From Nodularia sp. LEGE 06071 (GTDB lineage: Bacteria > Cyanobacteriota > Cyanobacteriia > Cyanobacteriales > Nostocaceae): a stretch of DNA of 64,000 bases. Each line of letters begins with the position of its first letter. The first letter of the stretch is position 1. Of this stretch, positions 43,801 through 53,136 are shown in pieces. The stretch spans positions 1 to 64,000 of the forward strand of contig NZ_JADEWH010000021.1 in NCBI RefSeq assembly GCF_015207755.1. Reading direction: 5' to 3'. Below the pieces are notes generated by a model. That model had not been told where the DNA came from. It did no database searches and was given only the letters and a program-made list of their open reading frames with translations. The position numbers were made by a program, and so were the translations under genes.

Positions 43801-46166
43801 TAAACGGCATTAACTATGTCTCCGAAAAAACCAAGAACGCTTTTACTGAAGCTTTGCAGAACGGACATCAAGTTAGTTTACCTGTCACTACCGCACCTGA
43901 ATTTTCCGAAGTAGTAGCAACTCCACCAGTGAAAGAACATAGCACTAATGGACGTGTTGCCCATCCTACAGATAGTCTGCCCGAATTTTCACATAAATCT
44001 ACTAATTCTGCACCCCAGGCTCAAATGAATCCTGTGATTCTTCCTACAGCAATAGCCCAGGAGACAAAAATGCAACCAACACCAGAAAAACCTGTAAATT
44101 ATCAACGGGCGTTAGAAAGTTTAGAATATCTGCTAACACAGTTCCAGCAAAATCAAACTGAAAATCTGCAAGTCCACGGGACTTATCTGCAACATCAGAT
44201 GGAATATACCAAAGCGTTTTTCCAATTGATGCAGCAACAAAACGCTGTGTTTGCTAACAGCAAGTCTAACGATGAAGCAGCACAAATCCAGCTAGTTGTC
44301 AAGGAAAGTGTGGAACGGGGAATGATGCAGTTTCACAGCCAACAAGGTGAAACCCTACGCATCCATGAGCAATATCTTCTGGAACAGTTAGAATACGCCA
44401 AGAACTTTTTCCAACTCATTCAACAAGAATATTCTCAAATTATCTCCACTCAGGTAGCTACTCAGCCCACAGAGACAGTTGTTAGCAAAACTGCACCCGC
44501 GCCTGTAGCTTTGACACCAGCACCCGCGCCAATAGTAGAAATTCCACCAGCACCTGTAGCTGTGACACCAGCACCAGTAGTCGAAACTGTACCTGAACCT
44601 GTAGCAGCAATACCAGCACCCGCGCTAATAGTAGAAATTCCGCCCGCACCTGTCGCAGCAATACCAGCACCCGCGCCTGTAGTAGAAATTCCACCAGCAC
44701 CCGCCCCTGTAGCTGCTTCTACTATCGACTTAGCCGAATTAGGTAACAACTTGTTAGCCATCACCAGCGATAAAACTGGCTACCCAGTAGAGATGCTGGA
44801 AATGGATATGGACATGGAGGCTGACTTAGGTATTGACTCCATCAAACGAGTTGAAATCTTGGGCGCGTTACAGGATATGTACCCTGACCTACCCAAGCCC
44901 AATTTAGAAGAATTATCAGAAAAACGCACCATCGGTGAAGTTGTAGAATACCTGCAATCCCAAGTCTCTGGCAGTGCTGCTATGACTACTCAAGAAGTCG
45001 TGCTAGAATCTACTCAATCCCCCTTGTCCCTTATCCCCATAGGGGACAACGAAATCCCCAGTCCCGTAGAGACGACCAGCCCGGTTGTCTCTACCCCTAT
45101 CCCCACAGAACTAGAACCAGAACCAGAAATAGCAGCTACTGATGATTACGCAGACTTGGGTGAAACCTTGTTAAGCATTACCAGTGATAAGACTGGCTAC
45201 CCAGTAGAGATGCTAGAGATGGATATGGATATGGAGGCTGATTTAGGAATTGACTCCATTAAACGGGTAGAAATATTGGGAGCGATGCAAGATAAGTACC
45301 CAAATTTACCCCAGCCCAATATAGAAGAATTGGGAGACCTCCGCACCATTGGTCAAATAGTTGATTATCTCCAGAAGCTAGCTGCTGGGGGTGAAAAAAA
45401 AAAGTCTCAACCGGACTTTAGTTACCAGCCAGTCCAGGTAATAGACGGTGTGACACGGCGACCAGCTAAACTGCAATTTCTCCCACCACCGGATAGTTTA
45501 GACTTTGCTTTACCAGAGGGACACGTTAGTGTAATTACTGATGATGGTTCCCTCACCACCTCAAAATTAGCTCAAACTTTAAGCGAACGGGGTGGGAAAG
45601 TAGTAGTTTTAAGTTTCCCCCCATCTATCGTTCCCCAACAATCGCTTTTACCAGCCGGAGTGAATCGCGTAGTCCTCGCAGATATGACCGAAGAATTACT
45701 CCAACATAAATTATCTGCGATCGCGACTCACTTCGGCACCATTGGCGCTTTCATCCATATTCATCCAGTATTTCCCGGAAATCAGACCCCAGCTTACATA
45801 GAACAAGAAAAAGCCATTGTCAAGCACGTCTTCTTCATAGCCAAACATCTCAAGCAAACCCTCAACGAAGTAGCGCGTTACGAACGCAGTTGTTTCTTAA
45901 CTGTAAATCGTTTAGATGGTGCTTTTGGGTTAGAACATAACGTCAACTTCGGAGCCATTGGAGCCGGATTATTTGGACTAACCAAGACTCTGAAATGGGA
46001 ATGGCCAAAAGTATTTACTCGCGCCATTGACTTAAGTCCAGCTATAAATCCTCACCAGTCAGCAGAATATATTATCGCTGAAATGCACGACCCAAATAAT
46101 TATATCAGTGAAGTCGCTTACGGTTCCCAAGGACGCGTAACCTTAGTTGCTTCAGTCGAAAAGTAA
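40860..46166 (+). CDS. hglE: Heterocyst glycolipid polyketide synthase HglE (KS-AT-ACP-ACP-KR N-part)
   Basis: A 1768-residue iterative type I polyketide/fatty acid synthase. Order: N-terminal helix (1-40), ketosynthase (about 51-480; Cys253 in DAACASSFG, HGTGTMAGD, GHTKAAAG), acyltransferase (about 690-930; Ser725 in AGHSFGE), two copies of a helical segment (1081-1135 and 1141-1195), an Ala/Pro-rich linker with repeated PAPVVEIPPA units (about 1210-1285), two ACPs (Ser1327 and Ser1466, both in LGIDSIKRVEIL), then the non-catalytic half of a ketoreductase (about 1555-1768). This matches PfaA-type synthases and HglE of N. punctiforme. It elongates the long-chain aglycone with HglD and HglC. 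In Anabaena the corresponding region is, as I recall, split into more ORFs. Confidence 0.92.
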   Translation: MSAYSIDTALAELDSLIKSVEKTLIRSIEERKLHKEQPMSVNKINRKLEQNPIAIVGMASLLPQARNLREYWQNIVNKIDCITDIPATHWSVEDYYDPNPRTPEDKTYCKRGGFIPEIDFNPMEFGIPPSILEVTDISQLLSLVIAKEAMEDAGYGESREFSREKIGVILGVAMAKQLGMPLSARLEYPVWEKALKSSGISDEDTQKIIEKIKSAYIKWDENAFPGMLANVVAGRIANRLNFGGTNCVVDAACASSFGALKMAISELVEHRADMMLTGGVDTDNTIMAYISFSKTPAVSPSENAKPFDAKSDGMLLGEGVCMYVLKRLEDAERDNDKIYAVIKGIGTSSDGRYKSIYAPRKEGQVKALERAYDDAGFSPATVGLMEAHGTGTMAGDPIEFGSLKDYFGKHDVQRQHIALGSVKSQIGHTKAAAGAASLIKTALALHHKVLPATINITEPNPKLDIKNSSFYLNTQTRPWIRAEGEAPRRAGVSSFGFGGTNYHVVLEEYETEENLPYRLHSTAREVLLFANNPAELLSKCAETLNQLQSDGGERHFAALVKECQSVEIPQVAARVGFVAENLQEACKFMQVSIDWLKNKASATSWEHPQGIYYRSSGMALGGKVVSLFSGQGSQYLEMGRELVMNFPTMRRLHGCMDSLLLKDNLQPVSEIVFPHPVFNEAEKNAQIAALQRTEYAQPAIGVFSAGLYSILQQAGFKSDFVAGHSFGELTALWAAGVLSEADYLFLVKSRGQAMAAPEDPDHDAGSMLAVKEEISKVALVLRNYPQVTIANFNSPTQIVLAGPTAEVAKVRQALQEQGCTAVVLPVSAAFHTPLIAFAQKSFAIATKSVKFNQPQIPVFTNVTGKPYPQESQGIQKILETHLSTSVMFKQEIENIYAAGGYCFVEFGPRRILTNLVKDILGDRPHLTISLNPSTQKNSDRSLREAAVQLRVVGLSLKNLDPYQVEPVLPPAEKKKALNVRLNGINYVSEKTKNAFTEALQNGHQVSLPVTTAPEFSEVVATPPVKEHSTNGRVAHPTDSLPEFSHKSTNSAPQAQMNPVILPTAIAQETKMQPTPEKPVNYQRALESLEYLLTQFQQNQTENLQVHGTYLQHQMEYTKAFFQLMQQQNAVFANSKSNDEAAQIQLVVKESVERGMMQFHSQQGETLRIHEQYLLEQLEYAKNFFQLIQQEYSQIISTQVATQPTETVVSKTAPAPVALTPAPAPIVEIPPAPVAVTPAPVVETVPEPVAAIPAPALIVEIPPAPVAAIPAPAPVVEIPPAPAPVAASTIDLAELGNNLLAITSDKTGYPVEMLEMDMDMEADLGIDSIKRVEILGALQDMYPDLPKPNLEELSEKRTIGEVVEYLQSQVSGSAAMTTQEVVLESTQSPLSLIPIGDNEIPSPVETTSPVVSTPIPTELEPEPEIAATDDYADLGETLLSITSDKTGYPVEMLEMDMDMEADLGIDSIKRVEILGAMQDKYPNLPQPNIEELGDLRTIGQIVDYLQKLAAGGEKKKSQPDFSYQPVQVIDGVTRRPAKLQFLPPPDSLDFALPEGHVSVITDDGSLTTSKLAQTLSERGGKVVVLSFPPSIVPQQSLLPAGVNRVVLADMTEELLQHKLSAIATHFGTIGAFIHIHPVFPGNQTPAYIEQEKAIVKHVFFIAKHLKQTLNEVARYERSCFLTVNRLDGAFGLEHNVNFGAIGAGLFGLTKTLKWEWPKVFTRAIDLSPAINPHQSAEYIIAEMHDPNNYISEVAYGSQGRVTLVASVEK

Positions 46167-46201
46167 GGGAATGAGGGAGATATAGTAGTCCTAAATCATT
46201 C

Positions 46202-46365
46202 CTTGGCGCTCTTGGCGACTTGGCGGTTCGATAAATAGGACTCTATATTTCCCTCTTCATTACAGAAATATTTTTTGTTTCACGCAAAGGCGCAAAGGCG
46301 CAAAGAAGAAAGAACACTAAGTCTAATCTCTCTGTGTACTCTGCGTCTCTGTGGTTCGTTCCTCT
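46202..46365. repeat. Palindromic repeat cluster in the hglE-hglD spacer
   Basis: TTGGCGCTCTTGGCGACTTGG (46203-46223) is followed by CACGCAAAGGCGCAAAGGCG (46281-46300) and a facing arm CTCTGTGTACTCTGCGTCTC, GTGGTTCGTT (46331-46360). The two latter parts are partly complementary and can form a long imperfect hairpin. The same sequence family recurs in the next two hgl spacers. Confidence 0.7.
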
Positions 46366-46381
46366 TTAATCATAAAAAAAT

Positions 46382-48100
46382 ATGACTACACAAACACAGA
46401 TTCGCCCTTCATCAGTTTTTGTTGTAAGTGGTGGTGCAAAAGGGATTACAGCCCAATGTGCGATTAAAATGGCGCAGCACCAGCCTTGTAAATTTATTCT
46501 CCTTGGTCGTTCCGAGCTTTTAGAAATTGAACCAGAATTTGCTCAAGATTGTATCGAAGAACCCGCCTTAAAGAAACGCATCATGGAGAATCTTCTGTCT
46601 CAAGGAGAAAAACCAACTCCTATGAGTGTACTGAAGATATATAACAAAATCGTTTCCAGTCGCGAAATTAAGAAAACCTTAGCAAGCATCCAAGAAACAG
46701 GCGCTCAAGCCGAATATATTAGTGTAGATGTCACCAATGTTGCAGATTTACAGCAAAAATTAGCGGCTGTAGGCGCAATCACTGGGATTATCCACGGGGC
46801 GGGAAATTTAGCTGATAAGCTAATTGAAAAGAAAACAGAACAGGATTTTGAGAAGGTTTACACTGCTAAAGTGCAAGGATTAGAAAATCTCCTGACTTGC
46901 GTGAACCTTGAGCAACTCCAGCATTTAGTATTGTTCTCCTCCGTAACTGGATTTTACGGCAATATTGGACAATCTGATTATGCGATCGCTAACGAAATTC
47001 TCAACAAATCAGCCCATTTAATCAAGCAAAATTATCCTCAGTGTCATGTCGTCGCCATTAACTGGGGCGCTTGGGATAGTGGGATGGTGTCCCCAGAACT
47101 AAAAAAAGCCTTTGCAGAAAGAGGAATTGAGATTATTCCTGTGGATGTGGGTACACAAATGTTAGTTAACGAACTGCACCCAGCCCATAATGATACTGCA
47201 CAAGTTGTCATTGGTAGTCCCCTGGTTCTCCCAAGTATAGAATTAGACTCCCAACTGCGGACTCATCGCATCCGTCGCCAGATGAAACTGGAAGCCAATC
47301 CCTTTTTATACGATCATGCGATCGCAGGTTCTCCAGTATTACCTGCTACCTGTGCCATGTCTTGGATCATTAACTCCTGTGAGGAAATGTATCCCGGTTA
47401 TCGATTATTCAATTACACAGATTTCAAAGTTTTGAAGGGAATCACCTTCAATCATAACTTAGCCAAAGAACACATTCTAGACATAGAAGAAATTGAGAAA
47501 ATCAACGCCGAAAAAATTGTAGTTAAAGCTAAAATCTGGAGTAAAAACCCAGCCGGAAAAACCCATTATCATTTTAGCGCTCAACTCAACCTGCATAGGA
47601 TAATTCCTCCTGTTCCTACTTATGAAGCTATCAATCTAAATCCAGATAACATCATTACCGCCACAGGTAAAGACTTCTATCAAAATGGCGGAGCCACCTT
47701 ATTTCATGGACCTTCATTTCAAGAAGTCCAAAGAGTTTTAAATATTACACCTGAAAAAATCACCACAGAATGTTTGTGGACAGAACTCAGCCCTCAAAAA
47801 CAAGGACAATTCCCCGTTAAATGGGTGAATCCTTATACAACAGACTTGAGTATGCACGCCTTATGGATTTGGACACAGCACTTTCATCAAGAAGGTTGCT
47901 TACCCGGAAAAGTAGAGAAATTTGAACAATTTGCTCCTACTCCACATAATGAACCATTTTACGTTTCTTGTGAAATAAAAGCTAAGACTGGTAGTAGTGC
48001 GATCGCAGATTTTATTATACACGATAATCAGGGAAAAGTATACTCCAAAATGCTAGGCGCTCATGCCATTATTTGGTCAATGAAACAACTTAGAAGTTAA
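46382..48100 (+). CDS. hglD: HglD: ketoreductase catalytic half plus dehydratase
   Basis: 572 residues. The N-terminal half is the catalytic KR subdomain: VVSGGAKGITAQCAIKMA (NADPH loop), GIIHGAGNLADKLIEKK, VLFSSVTGFYGNIGQSDYAI (Ser and Tyr) and INWGAWDSGM. The C-terminal half, from about 290, is a hot-dog dehydratase with DHAIAGSPVLPATC (HxxxGxxxxP, His312) and a second hot-dog-like repeat (GGATLFHGPSFQEVQRV). It lacks its own KR structural half, which is at the end of HglE. Mutants of the Anabaena homologue cannot make heterocyst glycolipids. It starts 216 bp after hglE. Confidence 0.9.
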   Translation: MTTQTQIRPSSVFVVSGGAKGITAQCAIKMAQHQPCKFILLGRSELLEIEPEFAQDCIEEPALKKRIMENLLSQGEKPTPMSVLKIYNKIVSSREIKKTLASIQETGAQAEYISVDVTNVADLQQKLAAVGAITGIIHGAGNLADKLIEKKTEQDFEKVYTAKVQGLENLLTCVNLEQLQHLVLFSSVTGFYGNIGQSDYAIANEILNKSAHLIKQNYPQCHVVAINWGAWDSGMVSPELKKAFAERGIEIIPVDVGTQMLVNELHPAHNDTAQVVIGSPLVLPSIELDSQLRTHRIRRQMKLEANPFLYDHAIAGSPVLPATCAMSWIINSCEEMYPGYRLFNYTDFKVLKGITFNHNLAKEHILDIEEIEKINAEKIVVKAKIWSKNPAGKTHYHFSAQLNLHRIIPPVPTYEAINLNPDNIITATGKDFYQNGGATLFHGPSFQEVQRVLNITPEKITTECLWTELSPQKQGQFPVKWVNPYTTDLSMHALWIWTQHFHQEGCLPGKVEKFEQFAPTPHNEPFYVSCEIKAKTGSSAIADFIIHDNQGKVYSKMLGAHAIIWSMKQLRS

Positions 48101-48126
48101 TTATTTGGCTTGGATTATCACCCACC

Positions 48127-48219
48127 AGACGCAGAGGCGCAGAGAAATTCAGAAATAGAGATAACTTCTTCTTCCTTCTTGCCTCTTCCTTTGTGTACTT
48201 TGCGTCCTTTGTGGTTCGT
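48127..48219. repeat. Palindromic repeat in the hglD-hglC spacer
   Basis: The left arm GACGCAGAGGCGCAGAG (about 48128) faces the right arm CTTTGTGTACTTTGCGTCCT, TTGTGGTTCGT (48189-48219). The right arm is an exact 31-bp reverse complement of 36209-36239. Related elements lie at 46281-46365 and 53014-53136. Confidence 0.7.
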
Positions 48220-48307
48220 ATATTGCATTTAATTCACATTCTCAAATTTGGGGAACAGCGTAAATCCTGCCTTCTTTTAATACCCCAAAACTGTCGAGGA
48301 TATAACA

Positions 48308-51300
48308 ATGCAAAAAATAGCCATCATCGGATTATCCAGCCTATTTCCCGATGCTAAAAACCCTGACGAATTTTGGCAGAATCTTGTTTCCCAAAAAGAT
48401 GCCACATCATCAGCAACCATCGCCGAAATTGGCGTAGATCCCACTATTTTTTACAACCCACTTAAAGGCACAGCAGATAAAACCTATTCCCTCAAAGGTG
48501 GCTACATTCGGGACTTTGAATTTGATGCTTCTGAATATAACCTCCCCTCAGAATTAATAGCAGGTTTAGACGATACCTTCAAATGGTCATTATATGCAGC
48601 CAAACAAGCCATTAAGAATAGTGGCTACTGGGGTAAGCAAAACCTCCTCGCTAAATGTGGCGTAATTCTAGGTAATCTGTCATTCCCAACCAAACTTTCC
48701 CATCAATTATTCTCCCCTATTTATCAGCAAGCGATCGCACCTGCTGTTAAAGAACTTTTGCAGCATGAAAACTTTGATTTAGCGACCTTACCCACAGCAA
48801 CCAAAGCATCACTTTACAATGCGATGATTTCCGGCTTACCAGCATCAATAGTTGCTCAAGCCTTATCACTATCTAGAATTAACTTATGTCTAGATGCGGC
48901 TTGTTCATCCTCATTTTATGCGATCAAATTAGCCTCTCATTACCTATCATCCCATAAAGCTGACATGATGTTAGCCGGAGCCATCAGTTGTGCAGACTCG
49001 TTATTTGTGCGAATGCTCTTTTCTGGTGTCCAAGGTTTTGCAGAAGACGGTACAAGTCGCCCTCTAGATAAGACATCCAGAGGACTAATTCCCAGTGACG
49101 GTGTAGGAATGGTAGTTCTAAAAAGATACACCGATGCTGTCAGAGATAATGACAATATTCTCGCCACAATTTGCGGTAATGGACTCTCCAACGATGGTAA
49201 AGGTAAGCACTTACTCAGCCCCAATACCAAAGGACAAGTCCTCGCCTTTGAACGAGCCTATAAAGAAGCTCAAATTAGTCCCCAAAGCATTGATTATCTA
49301 GAATGTCATGCTACCGGGACATTATTAGGCGATACAACAGAACTCAACTCCATAGCTACCTTTTTCGGACAACATCAAGCCTCACCATTAGTAGGTTCTG
49401 CTAAAGCCAACGTCGGGCATTTATTAACGGCTGCTGGGATGGTAGGCTTAACAAAAGTAATTCTGAGTATGTCTCAGGGAGTAATTCCACCTACTATTAA
49501 TGTTGATGTCCCCTTAGCCTCAGACAATAATGTTATTTCCAGCGATAATATTGTCAGAAAAGCCACAGCCTGGCCTCACAACAACACACCCATTAAACGA
49601 GCAGCTATCAGCGCTTTTGGTTTTGGGGGTACTAATTCCCATTTAATTATTGAACAAGGAAACACAGCCCCAGATATTAGTGCAAATGCACCTGTAGAAC
49701 AGGCTAAAGTCGCTATTGTCGGTATGGATGCTTTTTTCGGTGGCTGTAACGGATTAGATGCCTTTGAGCGCAGTATTTACGAAGGAAAACAGCATTTTAT
49801 TCCTCTACCCCCTTCCAGATGGCAAGGTATAGACGAGCAAACAGACTTACTACAAGAGTATGGTTTAGAGGATGGTAAACCACCAATTGGGGCATATATC
49901 CAAGACTTTGACATTGATACTTTAGCTTGTAAGGTTCCTCCCAACGAAGTTGAAAAACTCAATCCCCAACAACTATTACTGTTAAAAGTTGCTAACCGTG
50001 CTGTTGAAGATGCAGGACTCAAAGAAGGTGAAAATGTCGCCGTAATTGTAGCAGCGGAAACCGAGCTTTCTGTGCATCAATTACAACAAAGATGGGATTT
50101 ATCTTGGCAGGTGAAAGAAGGCTTACTAGCAGATAATATTGCTTTACCAGATGCAGACCTTGCCCAGTTAGAAAGCGTAGTTAAAGATAGCATTCATCAT
50201 ACCGTCGAAACTGGCGAGTATGTGAGTCACATCGCTAATATTATGGCAGGTCGAATTTCCGCTTTATGGAACTTCACAGGCCCCGCTTTCACAATGACGG
50301 CTGGTGAAAACTCTGCTCTTAAAGCCTTAGAAGTCGCGCAAATGCTACTTGCTTCTGGAGAAGTTGAGGCTGTAGTTTTAGGTGCGATAGATTTAGCTGG
50401 AGGTGTAGAAAATGTCTTGTTGCGGAGTCAATTAGCCAAAATCAATCAAGGCATCAACACCTTAAGTTTTGACGAAAACGCCGATGGTTGGATGATCGGA
50501 GAAGGTGCTGGTGCAGTTGTCCTCAAGCGTCATGACACGGCTCAACAAGACAACCACAAAATATATGCTGTACTTGATGCCATCAGTTTTGCAGAAGCCA
50601 CAAATGATGCTTGTCAACAAGCTTTTGACATCGCCAAAATTCAACCTCAAGAAATTAACTATGTAGAAGTCTTTGGGAGTGGTATTCCGCAACAAGACGA
50701 AGCCGAAATTACAGGGTTATTACAGGCTTATCCTCCAACTGGAAACGGTTTGCAATGTGCCATTGGTAGCGTCAAGGCTAATATCGGTCATACATACACA
50801 GCATCGGGAATTGCTAGTTTAATCAAAACCGCCCTCTGTCTGTATTACAGATACATTCCTGCTACTCCTCAATGGTCTGGTGCGAAGACTCCAGAAAAAT
50901 GGTCAGGTAGCCCCTTCTATGTAGCTACAGAGTCTAGACCTTGGTTTGTCGATAAAGGTGGTACGCGTCGTATAGCTGCTATCAATGGTATTGGTATAGA
51001 CGAGACTTATGCTCACGTCATCTTATCAGAAGACCCAGACCAAGAAGAACGTGACACTAGGTATTTACAGCAAATGCCTTTTCATCTGTTCCCCGTAGCA
51101 GCTGAAAGTCAAAACAACTTACAAGAGGTTTTAAATAGTCTCGAAAAAAGTATTGCAGACAGTTCTTGTTTATCAACTACAGCCAGTCAAACCTTCACCA
51201 CTTTTAAAGAGCATTCTGAAAGTAAATATGCTCTAACAATTACTGGACGTAACAAAAAAGAAATCCTCAAACAAATTGATGCTGCACGTAAAGGCGTAAA

Positions 51301-52978
51301 TACTGCCTTTGAAAAAGGTACAGACTGGTTAACACCATTAGGTAGTTACTTTACAGCCAAACCGTTAGGTAAAACTGCCAGTGTCGCTTATGTTTATCCA
51401 GCCGCCGTTAATTCCTACATTGGTATTGGTCGGACAGTGTTCCGTTTATTCCCCAAAGTCTTCGAGGACTTAAAGAGTAATAACCTCTATAACCGTGCTG
51501 CTGATGTAGAGAAATTGGTTTATCCTCGCAGTTTCCCCAAACTCGCCACCAGACAACTAGAAACCCTCGAAAAAGAACTGTTAGATGATTCCCTGGGGAT
51601 GTTTGAAAGTGAAATCGCCTTCGCTAGATATATGACAGCAATTTTCCGAGACGACTTTCAAGTGAAACCAAAATGTGTCTTTGGCTATAGCTTGGGTGAA
51701 ACCAGCATGATGGTAGCCCAAGGAGTTTGGAGTGATTTTGAAGGCGGTAGTAATATCTTAAATTCATCACCATTATTTGGGGATAAATTATCAGGTGCTA
51801 AAAATGCTGTACGTCAGTATTGGGGCTTAACAAATAGCACCGAATTACAAGATGATAACTTCTGGGCGACTTATGTCCTCATGGCGACACCTTCCCAGGT
51901 AGAAGAATGTTTAAAACATGAGCCACGAGTTTATTTAACTCAAATCAACACACCAGAAGAAGTCTTAATTGCTGGAGAAAAAACAGCCTGTCAGAGAGTA
52001 ATTAAAACTTTAGGTTGTAACTCCTTCCCCGCACCCTTCGACCATGTAATTCATTGCGAAGCTATGCGGTCAGAGTACGAAGAAATCGCCAAAGTTAATA
52101 GCTTACCTACCCAAAACCTACCAGACACAACATTTTACTCAGCCGCTGAGTACCAACCCATCAAACTTGATAGAGATGTCATAGCTAACAGCATAGCCAC
52201 CGGACTTTGCCAACAACTTGACTTTCCCCAATTAGTCAACCGTGTCTATGACGATGGCGTGAAAATATTTGTCGAAGCCGGCGCTGGTGGAGTTTGTTCT
52301 CGATGGATTAGTAAAATCCTAGAAAATAAAGAACACATCACCGTATCCCTCAATCGTAGAGGTATGGATGACCACACATCAATGGTCAAAGCCTTAGCAA
52401 AACTGGTCAGTCATCGGGTGAACTTAGATTTATCACCCCTGTACAATCTCAGTACAGCCACAACCAAACAAAACAAATTAACCATAAGAACAATCACCTT
52501 GGGTGGTAAATCAATTGCAGGTGCAATTTTAAGTGAAGAAAACCGTAAATACTTCCAAAATATCGCCAGCAACCTCAACAGTTATCGGGTAGAAAAACTG
52601 CATCAAAACATACTATTTCCTAGCGAATCAGACAACATCAATTCCCCAGCCCAGCCAGCAGAAGACTCAACAAAAAATATCATGGAACACGGTTTTGAGC
52701 CTCCAGAAGAATTACAATCTTCTGAGTCAACAGTTCTAGGACAGAAAACTCTGCAACCAATTGTGTCATCTCCAACTACAAACCATCAACTTGATAACAC
52801 AATTAGAATGTCCGAATTAAACAAAACCCAGTATCAAAAACTGAGCGATAACAATTACAGAATAACTCAAAATCACACAGCCTTCCTCCAAGCCAGAAAA
52901 GATTTTAGTAAACAGATGAGCGAAATCATTCAATTACAGCTAGTTTGTGCCGAAAACTTATTGAATGAAGAGTCATAA
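48308..52978 (+). CDS. hglC: HglC: ketosynthase, chain-length-factor-like domain and acyltransferase
   Basis: 1556 residues. KS1 (about 1-450) is complete: Cys199 in DAACSSSFYA, CHATGTLLGD and VGHLLTAAGM. A second KS-fold domain (about 468-910) has Glu667 where the Cys should be (TAGENSALKA) and VFGSGI for HGTG, but keeps GHTYTASG; it looks like a chain length factor. An acyltransferase-like domain (about 1040-1430) has Ser1128 in GYSLGETSM. The last 90 residues contain a helix similar to the HglE helical repeat. KS-CLF pairing is the hallmark of PfaC-type synthases. GAGGA lies before the ATG at 48308. Confidence 0.9.
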   Translation: MQKIAIIGLSSLFPDAKNPDEFWQNLVSQKDATSSATIAEIGVDPTIFYNPLKGTADKTYSLKGGYIRDFEFDASEYNLPSELIAGLDDTFKWSLYAAKQAIKNSGYWGKQNLLAKCGVILGNLSFPTKLSHQLFSPIYQQAIAPAVKELLQHENFDLATLPTATKASLYNAMISGLPASIVAQALSLSRINLCLDAACSSSFYAIKLASHYLSSHKADMMLAGAISCADSLFVRMLFSGVQGFAEDGTSRPLDKTSRGLIPSDGVGMVVLKRYTDAVRDNDNILATICGNGLSNDGKGKHLLSPNTKGQVLAFERAYKEAQISPQSIDYLECHATGTLLGDTTELNSIATFFGQHQASPLVGSAKANVGHLLTAAGMVGLTKVILSMSQGVIPPTINVDVPLASDNNVISSDNIVRKATAWPHNNTPIKRAAISAFGFGGTNSHLIIEQGNTAPDISANAPVEQAKVAIVGMDAFFGGCNGLDAFERSIYEGKQHFIPLPPSRWQGIDEQTDLLQEYGLEDGKPPIGAYIQDFDIDTLACKVPPNEVEKLNPQQLLLLKVANRAVEDAGLKEGENVAVIVAAETELSVHQLQQRWDLSWQVKEGLLADNIALPDADLAQLESVVKDSIHHTVETGEYVSHIANIMAGRISALWNFTGPAFTMTAGENSALKALEVAQMLLASGEVEAVVLGAIDLAGGVENVLLRSQLAKINQGINTLSFDENADGWMIGEGAGAVVLKRHDTAQQDNHKIYAVLDAISFAEATNDACQQAFDIAKIQPQEINYVEVFGSGIPQQDEAEITGLLQAYPPTGNGLQCAIGSVKANIGHTYTASGIASLIKTALCLYYRYIPATPQWSGAKTPEKWSGSPFYVATESRPWFVDKGGTRRIAAINGIGIDETYAHVILSEDPDQEERDTRYLQQMPFHLFPVAAESQNNLQEVLNSLEKSIADSSCLSTTASQTFTTFKEHSESKYALTITGRNKKEILKQIDAARKGVNTAFEKGTDWLTPLGSYFTAKPLGKTASVAYVYPAAVNSYIGIGRTVFRLFPKVFEDLKSNNLYNRAADVEKLVYPRSFPKLATRQLETLEKELLDDSLGMFESEIAFARYMTAIFRDDFQVKPKCVFGYSLGETSMMVAQGVWSDFEGGSNILNSSPLFGDKLSGAKNAVRQYWGLTNSTELQDDNFWATYVLMATPSQVEECLKHEPRVYLTQINTPEEVLIAGEKTACQRVIKTLGCNSFPAPFDHVIHCEAMRSEYEEIAKVNSLPTQNLPDTTFYSAAEYQPIKLDRDVIANSIATGLCQQLDFPQLVNRVYDDGVKIFVEAGAGGVCSRWISKILENKEHITVSLNRRGMDDHTSMVKALAKLVSHRVNLDLSPLYNLSTATTKQNKLTIRTITLGGKSIAGAILSEENRKYFQNIASNLNSYRVEKLHQNILFPSESDNINSPAQPAEDSTKNIMEHGFEPPEELQSSESTVLGQKTLQPIVSSPTTNHQLDNTIRMSELNKTQYQKLSDNNYRITQNHTAFLQARKDFSKQMSEIIQLQLVCAENLLNEES

Positions 52979-53010
52979 CTAAACTACGGGCATTGCTGAT
53001 GATGAAATTA

Positions 53011-53136
53011 TCTCACGCAGAGGCGCAGAGGCGCAGAGAGTAAGAGATGAGAATAATACACGAATTCAGCAATGCCAACTATCAAATAAAAATCTCTCCT
53101 TCTCTTCTTGGCGTACTTGGCGACTTGGCGGTTCGT
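53011..53136. repeat. Palindromic repeat in the hglC-hglA spacer
   Basis: CTCACGCAGAGGCGCAGAGG (53012-53031) with a downstream TTGGCGTACTTGGCGACTTG, GCGGTTCGTT (53108-53137). The downstream arm matches 46202-46230. The flanking sequence resembles 17881-17940. Confidence 0.7.

Noticed and set aside
44462-44764. Minus-strand ORF with Gly/Ala/Thr repeats
   Set aside because: Antisense reading of the Ala/Pro-rich linker in hglE.
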